From positions 1-64,000 of the forward strand of contig JADDOH010010973.1 of the NCBI GenBank assembly GCA_016648135.1: a stretch of DNA of 64,000 nt, written 5' to 3'. The notes beneath the pieces were generated by a model. That model did no database searches and was not told the DNA's origin. It saw nothing but the letters and a program-made list of their open reading frames with translations. The DNA is from Agrypnia vestita (taxonomy: Eukaryota; Arthropoda; Insecta; Trichoptera; Phryganeidae). A program made the position numbers and the translations under genes. The first letter of the stretch is position 1; every line of letters begins with the position of its first letter. This document shows positions 57,309-64,000 of the stretch, piece after piece.

Positions 57309-57639
57309 TGGAGCCGCGCCGCAATGGATTTTGGAATGTTTGGAAATCCAACGTTCGGAGTGATGCCATCAAATCCACGCGGTTTTTCACACTCACGACG
57401 AGTTTAGAGTGATGGAGTGGAGTGCTGTCAAATGGAGTGCCCGTGAATGGGGGCCTTAAGAATATCGGGACTACTAACTAGTTTATGTGCAATTTTAAAT
57501 GAAATTACAGAATCCGCTACATTTCTACGGAAAGTTTACATCTGTATATTAGATAACTTTTTAAAGCCTTCATTGCTAACATGAGATTCAAAAGAATAGA
57601 GGTTGAGGTATGAATCTAAAATCTGAAGGATCTATATTA

Positions 57640-57920
57640 GACGCTTTTAGTTATGTTTTTGTGTACTGCGTATCCTGGGTTCCACACATATTTCAGAATA
57701 TTGCAAACATACGAGAAATATAGTGTCTGGAAAGTGCTAACAAAGAGTGCCTGAGGAACTCCAGATGTGACAACAACAGTGTCGAATTTGAATCTAGCGA
57801 CCACTTTTATTTGACTAAAGTTGGAGACATAAGAAGAGACAAGAGACAATGATGAAGATTGTCATTTAGCAAGACTGAATGACCAACCTTGTCAAACACT
57901 TTACTGAAGTCAGTATTTAT
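57640..57920 (-). pseudogene. LINE reverse transcriptase palm fragment (Jockey-like)
   Basis: The minus strand reads NTDFSKVFDKVGHSVLLN in one frame (the A-motif region, normally DFSKAFD). After a shift it reads SLVSSYVSNFSQIKVVARFK and VVVTSGVPQ (the SGVPQG motif of LINE reverse transcriptases), then CNILKY where the catalytic YADD would follow but is destroyed. About 90 residues of the fingers and palm remain. Both ends are truncated. Confidence 0.85.
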
Positions 57921-58299
57921 TGTGTACACTATGAAAATTATTTATTTATTCACCATGAAACCATGTTGGTTCGTATTCAGGCTTTGCTTAAGAGCAACAT
58001 GCAATCTTAAGAGCAGTATGGTTATAGATTATTTTTTCTAAATTTTTGTTCAATATGTAAAGTTTAGAGATTTCGTAGTTCTTTAGTACGTAGTTTCTTA
58101 CGTTTTTTTAGAATTCTTGAAAATGGGAAATAAAAATGCGAATTTCTAAGTAATAGTGCTTTTTGGTTAAAAAACGATTATAAATTAAAGGGAGAGGTAT
58201 GGCAAGATTGTGCGCACCTCGTTTAATGAATATGGAAGGTATTTAATTAGGACCGGCATCTTTGTGAATATATATATATCAATTTTTTAAGGTATTGTA
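57921..58299. other. No recognisable feature
   Basis: AT-rich DNA between the LINE fragment and the heat-shock leader. On the minus strand a start AAGATGCCGGTCC at about 58255 opens only a 24-codon frame. Confidence 0.3.
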
Positions 58300-58650
58300 A
58301 AGTATCATGGCCGCGGGAGGAATTAATAAAAACGCTGGAATTTACTAACTGATCTATTAAATACTGATTAATTAATTAATTAAACATACAAAGTCACTAA
58401 AAACTATTTGACTTAACGCTATTATTTAAATGTAACTATTTCGTAAATTTATCACTCGTAAATAGACGCTTTATAATCTCTTTAACACTTTATTCACTAT
58501 TCACTAGAACATTCCATCCAATTTCCGCACGTATTACTCGCTCCGGTTTATTTCGCTACGTAAGAACTTTTCGAATTACCGCTCGCTTGACCACCCTGCA
58601 CTTCGCAGCTTGCGGCTGCCTTCACTTCTATTATCGCTGTCAAGCGTGCT
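58300..58650 (-). other. Putative 5' leader downstream of the heat-shock promoter
   Basis: Reading leftwards from the start site expected about 31 bases beyond the TATA box, the sequence is A-rich with AGTGAA, AAGCGAG and GAAATAAACC runs, as in insect hsp70 leaders, and has only minute upstream frames (for example ATG at about 58517, six codons). The first plausible ATGs (58315 and 58253) give 9 and 24 codons and no similarity to Hsp70 or small Hsps. The coding part is either deleted, beyond an intron, or never existed (a non-coding heat-shock transcript). Confidence 0.4.
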
Positions 58651-58669
58651 AAAAACAACCCGTGCGCGG

Positions 58670-58815
58670 TCCTATTTATATTGGCTAATGCTGATATCGA
58701 GCTTTCTAGGCGTTCCTAGTGTTTACGAGAACTCGTGGCTTCTAGACTTTTATAGATATTTCTCGATGCTTCCCGAAAGCCGTAGATTACGCTAGGCCGT
58801 TCTGGAATCTTCGGT
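58670..58815 (-). promoter_or_regulatory. Heat-shock-type promoter (HSEs plus TATA box)
   Basis: On the minus strand, TATAAATA is at 58680-58673. Upstream, 58740-58777 holds eight TTC/GAA-type units in exact 5-bp register (TTC, GAC, TTA, GAT, TTC, GAT, TTC, GAA), with the first two bases of each unit kept throughout. A separate perfect three-unit element TTCTGGAATCTTC lies at 58800-58812. Weaker TTC and GAA units occur at 58704-58731. The arrangement (trimeric or longer elements 60-130 bp upstream of a TATA box) is that of insect hsp70 promoters, where heat-shock factor trimers bind. Confidence 0.7.
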
Positions 58816-59329
58816 AGTGTTGTGATAATTTCAAACAACTGTCACTTGACATAAGTGCACAGTTGTTGACACAGCACTACACGCTGTCGGATGTTAAACA
58901 CAAAAACAGTGACTTTGTTCGACTTGTATTGTTTCTACAAATTTATGGTTTCGAAGTTTGCCTTGAGATAAGTGTATGCGGCCTTCCCAGATTATTAATC
59001 TTACCATCTCCTCTATTCCCAATATTCATGAACTTATCATGCAATTTTCCTCTCTGTTCAATATATGTCCATATTTCTCAGTCATTAATATTCTATTCTA
59101 AAATAATAATGGATAAAAAGGCAAAGGTTTACTATATAAAAAAATTAATTAAATTTATCACTATTGTAATCATTGATATTTATTTTATATTTGAAAAAAC
59201 TTCTTTGGAATAATTCTCACTATAACTCATACATATCAAATAATGGTAATTTGCTTATGTTTTAAAATTTTGTTTATCTCGTAATAAAAAGTGTTGTTTT
59301 TCTTTCCTTTAATGATACGAAATACAAAC
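58816..59329. other. No recognised gene
   Basis: A 116-aa plus-strand frame (58863-59213) is hydrophobic and AT-driven, probably chance. CAACTGTCACTTGACATAAG, then TGCACAGTTG, near 58845-58867 can pair as a short stem. Confidence 0.3.
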
Positions 59330-59515
59330 GTAGCTTGTTGGTGTAATGGTCATGACGCTCGCCTAGCGAACTGATGGTCGGTGGTTCGAGCCCCATTACA
59401 GGACATCATCAAGTTAGCCCTATTCTCATAGCACAAGCGTTTAGCTTATTTTGAGAATAGTAAGAATATTGATGCGACACGCATTCCGTGTTTATATCTA
59501 TATTTAAAAAAAAAA
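59330..59515 (+). mobile_element. tRNA-derived SINE, copy 5 (variant head)
   Basis: GTAGCTTGTTGGTGTAATGG, TCATGACGCTCGCC, B box GGTTCGAGCCC, body CATAGCACAAGCGTTTAGCT, GACACGCATTCCGTG, poly-A tail of 12. It shares the GGTCATGACG head type with copy 4. Confidence 0.88.
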
Positions 59516-60782
59516 AATCATCATAGTCATCTTCATTTCTTTGTCCAAGTTGGGTCGGGGGCCCGAAGACTCGACAAGGTGCTTTCATTTTCCTCGGTTT
59601 TGTGCTGCTTATGTATGTATTAACCAATCAGGAACCATTCTGTTTTCGTTCACTTTAAAAAAAAAAATTGTTGCTACTCCCAGATTAATCTAGGGTGACC
59701 TACCGACCACCTTATTTCTATAATACGTGAAAAAATACATTACGTATATTTCCTTTAATAATTATGACAATACTTTAAAAATGGTCAAGAGTGGTGCTCA
59801 TAACAAAAAAGCCTAAAATGCAAACGACTGTTATAATTTTTTGTGCCATCGAATAATGATTATCCACTTGTATTTCCTTTCAACATTTTTTATTTATTTA
59901 TCATGCAAATAATGACTTTTAATTATAATTTATTTAAACAGCAAACAAGCGGAATCATCGCGCTGATGTACGTGTTGATGCACTGAGTGGCCTATCGGGT
60001 GACGTCTTGTTCTCTGTACCACACGGGATGCGTCACACCGGATTCTGTGTTGAATCACCTGAGAAAATATGCAGAGAGGCATCAAACCTTTGGCAAACTT
60101 CGGCCATGGGTTCGTTAAGAATGTTTCAAGAACCACCGACGAAGGGTCACCAATCCTTTTTAAAGACCTCGTTCTTTACGTCCTTAACTGACCACAAACT
60201 GATATTTTCTTGTCTCACGCGCTCGAGGGAATGCGAGCTTTGTATTGTGAAATCGGTAAGATTTATCATTTTTTTAATCTGACAAAGAGTTTTGGTTTGA
60301 GAATTTGAATTTGAAACACGAGAAAGCGGACCAAACAAAAACTGCAGCGTGTTTTGTCCCGTGGTGGTCCAAAAATGATTCTTTCTTCTTCCTTTTCTGA
60401 TCACCTGGATCTTTTTCTGAACCATCCTGTTTCGACCACCATAAAATGGTTACATGATTAAATTACGCATAATAAAATAATAAAGCCACAATCACACAAA
60501 GAGAAAACACGCGAGATACAATTACACAAATTTTAAATTTGACATTTATAGAAACCCGACCTGACCCAGTTAGTTTATTCCATGTATTTTTTTAGGAAAA
60601 TAAAGTTTACCATAAAAATTAAACACTATAAATTTAGAGAAAACGTGAACTTTTGTAACTTTTTACTAGTGTAATTTGTGCCATTAAATATATTCCTTTA
60701 CAATTTCATCTTGAAAACGTTTTTAATTTTTTTTTCAAGAACATAATTGCGGATTTTCTCTCCAGGGTAAGACGATTATTAA
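59516..60782. other. No recognised gene
   Basis: Overlapping frames at 59930-60425 (up to 92 aa) lie in a GC-richer stretch. None is recognised. Possibly a decayed element. Confidence 0.25.
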
Positions 60783-60852
60783 TCAAGATTCACACCTACT
60801 TTCCCATATAAAAAATAGCTTCATCTCTATGAGACATCTATAATATATCCGC
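60783..60852 (+). repeat. Repeat family R, last 70 bp
   Basis: CACACCTACTTTCCCATATA and CTTCATCTCTATGAGACATC, then TATAATATA, match the family end. Confidence 0.55.
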
Positions 60853-61399
60853 CCATTTATTTTATTTCTAAACTTAGCCTAATTTTCAGCCAAAATATCA
60901 CATAAGGTCGTTAGGCGTCTATAGAACTGTATCGAAATTCTCAAAACATTTATAAAAATGTATGTAAGCGCAAGAATATAAGAGTATTATATAAATATAT
61001 AACTAGATAGATGACTTGATTAAGGATAATATTCTTACGTTCTTCAACAAACATCTTGCACCTTGAAAATTAATATCCGGCATTTAATATAATAATAATT
61101 AATGAATTAAAATCTGGATGTTTAGGCATGCAAGTTAGTCCTGTATCCTTTGCCTTGCGAATATAGCACTTATTCCGGTTCACAAAAGAATAAGTTTTGT
61201 TAATTTACTTATTTATCTACTTTATACTTGGCGTGATGAATTTTAATTGTGCATCATGCAAATGTCAAAGATATAATATTTGACCCTTGCATGCCCACAA
61301 GGTATGTGATTTGAAAAAAGATATTGAGTTCTGATACGACGCGTGGTACATTTAATTTTAAATAGTTATTATTTTACAACCTGCTGCTGCTTTTGAGAA
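60853..61399. other. No recognisable feature
   Basis: AT-rich unassigned DNA. Confidence 0.3.
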
Positions 61400-61740
61400 A
61401 CTTTAAAAAAATTCCTAAAAATACTGTTCTCATGTATGTACTGTAAATAAATAAAAATATGGACATCTTAGAGATTTTAGAAATAAATAATAATAAAATA
61501 AATAATAAAAATATAATTAACATCCAGATACCGCCCATAACCTCCCCACTCCTATCCATTCTAACCGCGCCCCCAACCCCCACCACCATTACACCCACTC
61601 AATCCCTATAAATTCTGTCTCGAATTAATTTTAATTTTTTATTTTTAATTTAGTTGTAAACGTGTTGTTATTGACAATGGGAGAAATCCCGAAAACGTTC
61701 TAACAATTCAAAATAAATATAGTGGAATAAAACAGTGTTG
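61400..61740 (+). mobile_element. Penelope-like element 3' remnant
   Basis: Translation gives NMDILEILEINNNK and NIINIQI, then SPLLSIL, which aligns with the end of the endonuclease frame at 25268 (NNLEILEIRKN, NIINTQT, NPILNIF). A C-rich tract follows (61525-61605), then the terminal repeat with a degenerate hammerhead-like motif at 61662-61710 (helix I TGTTA/TAACA, helix II GGGA/TCCC, GAAA; box TTGACAA with two changes). The coding part is broken and 5'-truncated. Confidence 0.65.
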
Positions 61741-62093
61741 TTTACCCTCATTTTTTTAAATATTAAAAATATCGATTTTCTTGAAGAATATTTTTTTATT
61801 ATAGCAAATATATGAATAAAAAATAGTGGAACTGGGATTTGAAAGCGTTGCGTTATAATTAGTCATCACCGGCAATATGCAGTACGTTTATAATATCGTA
61901 TATACTATGCAATATTCAACAATACCCACTACACGCACCACTGATAGAGAAATATATAAATTGATTTTTTTTAATGCCACAACAGACCATGTGGTTCAAT
62001 TATTGTAGCAAATCATAAAAAACCCAAGCTTGAGTAAACCACATAGATGTATTGAGACTTCACTGCAATCGGATCTGGAATAAGAGACCAGTG
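61741..62093. other. No recognisable feature
   Basis: AT-rich unassigned DNA. Confidence 0.3.
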
Positions 62094-62548
62094 CAACGTT
62101 GGATTTTTGTCACAGAGGCATCATTAATAAATCAATATATTATGTATGTATGGAAATGGCGAACGCTACATTGTGTAAAGTAATCACTTAATATATTGAT
62201 TGATTTATGATGTGAAATGATATTTCAGGCGTATTCTAGTGTTATGCTAAAAATTCGGAAAAATCTCATTACACACATAAAGGATATTACTAAAAATTAA
62301 AAAAAAATCATAAAATAGTTATCTCATTAGTGACATCTGTGGTTATTTAAGGGGAATGAAAAATATTTGGAAGCCGACTGCGCTAAGGATTGTTGCAACG
62401 CATACACGGAACATGTGGAATAATTTAAATATATATAACTTCCAAAAATTTAATATACATGGTATTATATCATGTAAGCCCTATGAACACCCAAAGGCTT
62501 CCGTACCTACCGTATCTGTGAGTTATCTATAATATATTGATTGATTAA
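62094..62548 (+). repeat. Repeat family R, rearranged copy
   Basis: Starts GTGCAACGTTGGATTTTTGT with CACAGAGGCATCATTAAT. It carries an early out-of-order block (GGAAATGGCGAACGCTACAT, TGTGTAAAGTAATCACTTAA) that normally lies in the second half, then the usual order from TTTCAGGCGTATTCTAG to CTGTGAGTTATCTATAATAT. It suggests a rearrangement or nested copy. Confidence 0.65.
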
Positions 62549-62951
62549 GAGTATTTTTCTTATGAAAACAAAGTTTTAGTGTTTGCACGTAAATAAAACC
62601 TCTTTCGTGCCCACATTCGTGCCCACATGGGCATAATCCACAAATTAAACAAAACAAAAAAATGTGTAAATTATCTTATGTTTTATCTTATGTTTTATTG
62701 TTAAATTAGTATTAAGTATCTTATTTGTAAACAAAGATTTTTAAATAAATAAAAAAAAAAAAAAAAATTTATAATATTAAATCTGAAACTGGTGCTTGAT
62801 GAGGGTTTGGGTCATCTGTTTGAAAATCTTACAGACATTCTGTGGTATCATTTATTCTGTGGCGAATTAACGTAACTCATTATTTAAGAAAGTAATTTTA
62901 ATGTTTTAGTAATATTGTTTGGTATTTAAAAAAAATCTGATTTATATATTA
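62549..62951. other. No recognisable feature
   Basis: AT-rich, with an A run at 62750-62767. Confidence 0.3.
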
Positions 62952-63569
62952 GGCCCTTACATATGAAATTGGCGTTTAGTATGGGAGGAATATAAAGCCG
63001 ATTTTTTTTTATTATAATATATTTATTTAATCAAAGTATGTACCATTGCTATCTATGCATTTTTGCATCTCATAGGTAGTTCATCGATCCCTTTACTAAA
63101 AAAACCATTCGGACGGGAATCAATAAAATCTTTTAAGGCGGTTTGGACTGCCCCATCGGAGTTGAATTTTTTCCTTTGCAAGAAGTTATCCAAATTTCGA
63201 AAAAAATGGTAATCTGTTGGGGCAAGGTCCGGAGAGTACGTTGGATGTCTTAGACATTCCAATGAAGCTCCTCTAATTTGGTAGCCGTCTGTTGTGCAGT
63301 GTGTGGTCTAGCGTTATCATGAAGCAGCAGTGGCCTAGAGCGATTAACCAGCCTCGGTTGTTTAGCAGATAGCTTTTCCATCATGGTTTGCAGTTGCTGA
63401 CGCAAAGAAAAAAACAATTGAGGAAAAAACAAATGAAATATAATTTTCAAAACACAAATACATGAGTAAATAGCTGTATAAATTTGGATTTGGAATTCCT
63501 AACCAAAGAGAAGATATTTGAGATCAAATTTGCCAGTACGGCAAAACGCCAATTTCATATGTAAGGACC
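62952..63569 (-). mobile_element. Mariner element, internally deleted
   Basis: Ends GGCCCTTACATATGAAATTG (left) and GGTCCTTACATATGAAATTG (right, complemented) are inverted repeats of about 26 bp through GCGTTT. TA lies on both sides (62950-62951, 63570-63571). Only about 620 bp remain of an expected length near 1.3 kb. The transposase remnant is on the minus strand. Both termini are intact, so the copy could still be mobilised in trans. Confidence 0.9.
63053..63450 (-). pseudogene. Mariner transposase, C-terminal catalytic part, frameshifted
   Basis: Two overlapping frames. The first (63450-63250) has LLLHDNARPHTAQQTATKLE, carrying the second catalytic aspartate in HDNARPH. The second (63262-63053) has ECLRHPTYSPDLAPTDYHFF, carrying the third catalytic residue in YSPDLAPTDYH, then NLDNFLQRKKF and DSRPNGFFSKGID. 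A small indel near 63255 puts them in different frames. The DNA-binding half and the first catalytic aspartate are deleted. Motifs are those of mariner (D,D34D type); the subfamily is not assigned. Confidence 0.9.
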
Positions 63570-63571
63570 TA

Positions 63572-64000
63572 ATATTATCTCAAGGTTCAATCCATTGCAA
63601 AGAGCAATGATATGGATTCATACGGTTCAAACTTGTACAAATATTGTCATTATAACAGAGCCGTGTAACATATTTAATTAAAAATTTCAGATTATTGTTT
63701 ACAGATACACAAGGGTCAGATAACTATAAAATTCTGTAATATATGACGTCGTCTGATATTTAAATACGTAAAACTACAGTTGATTTCAACATTTTATTAT
63801 TGTTTGAGTTTAATTAAGCACGTTTCAGTTTTCTGTCTTGCTCGCGCGTTCTTATTCGCAGATGAACGTGATAATTAAATATTATTATTTAAGTGATTTT
63901 AATGCGTATAGAAAATATTATGAGCGGGTAGATTTGATTACATTTCGACGATAAACAAGCATTAAGTATTGGGTGGCCAAATTATGTGTTGATGTGGATC
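63572..64000. other. No recognisable feature
   Basis: AT-rich unassigned DNA to the window end. Confidence 0.3.

Larger units (their letters stand above)
54347..57456 (-). mobile_element. PIF/Harbinger element, 3.1 kb, transposase missing
   Basis: Termini AGGCCCCCATTCACGGGCAC at both ends, about 40 bp of inverted repeat (continuing TCCATTTG, one mismatch, CAGCACTCCAC). TAA lies on both sides in the same orientation (54344-54346, 57457-57459). A MADF-domain frame (56973-57308) starts about 150 bp inside the right end. PIF/Harbinger elements normally carry such a DNA-binding accessory protein and a DDE transposase. No transposase motif was found in the other 2.4 kb, which holds unrelated GC-rich and AT-rich segments, one of them promoter-like (56160-56860). 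Confidence 0.85.

Noticed and set aside
58253..58315. Hsp70 start codon (AAGATGCCGG) after the heat-shock leader
   Set aside because: The frame continues VLIKYL and stops after 24 codons. It lacks the GIDLGTT signature expected of Hsp70.

Overview
The window looks like gene-poor, AT-rich nuclear DNA from an arthropod, most likely an insect. I see no prokaryotic gene organisation, no intact host protein-coding gene, no rRNA gene and no CRISPR array. Almost everything recognisable is a decayed mobile element: pieces of at least six non-LTR (LINE) retrotransposons, several Penelope-like elements (PLEs), a tRNA-derived SINE family in five copies, one internally deleted mariner, and three PIF/Harbinger-type elements with exact TAA or TTA target duplications. 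There are also several anonymous repeat families. The order or species cannot be fixed from the sequence alone.

Layout. 0-1.3 kb: degenerate tandem repeats. 4.6-9.4 kb: two anonymous repeat families, PLE relics and a small TA-flanked MITE. 10.6-15.5 kb: three LINE 3' ends, two of them back to back, and a SINE. 18.2-25.5 kb: PLE terminal repeats, a tRNA-like element, a SINE, a 667-bp Harbinger MITE full of GCATGCTC palindromes, and the best PLE copy (GIY-YIG endonuclease piece between inverted terminal repeats). 27-31.5 kb: a repeat carrying a dense array of heat-shock-element motifs, a second Harbinger MITE, and a tRNA-like core between inverted repeats. 33-44.7 kb: foldbacks, a minisatellite, more PLE ends, a LINE end, and a pair of inverted copies of a repeat of about 1 kb. 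48-54 kb: SINEs, a perfect 29-bp hairpin, a PLE end, and Jockey-like and L2/CR1-like LINE ends. 54.3-57.5 kb: a 3.1-kb Harbinger element with a MADF-domain reading frame and a promoter-like GC-rich insert. 57.6-58.9 kb: a LINE fragment followed by what looks like a complete heat-shock promoter and leader on the minus strand, with no heat-shock protein frame after it. 59-64 kb: a SINE, a PLE relic and the mariner.

The three signals most worth checking are: (1) hammerhead-ribozyme-like folds in the termini of most PLE relics, all sharing one extra base between the catalytic box and helix II; (2) the orphan heat-shock promoter at 58.6-58.8 kb; and (3) the heat-shock-element array at 27.04-27.19 kb inside a dispersed repeat. 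Element family names rest on protein motifs and termini read by eye, and no database search was possible.
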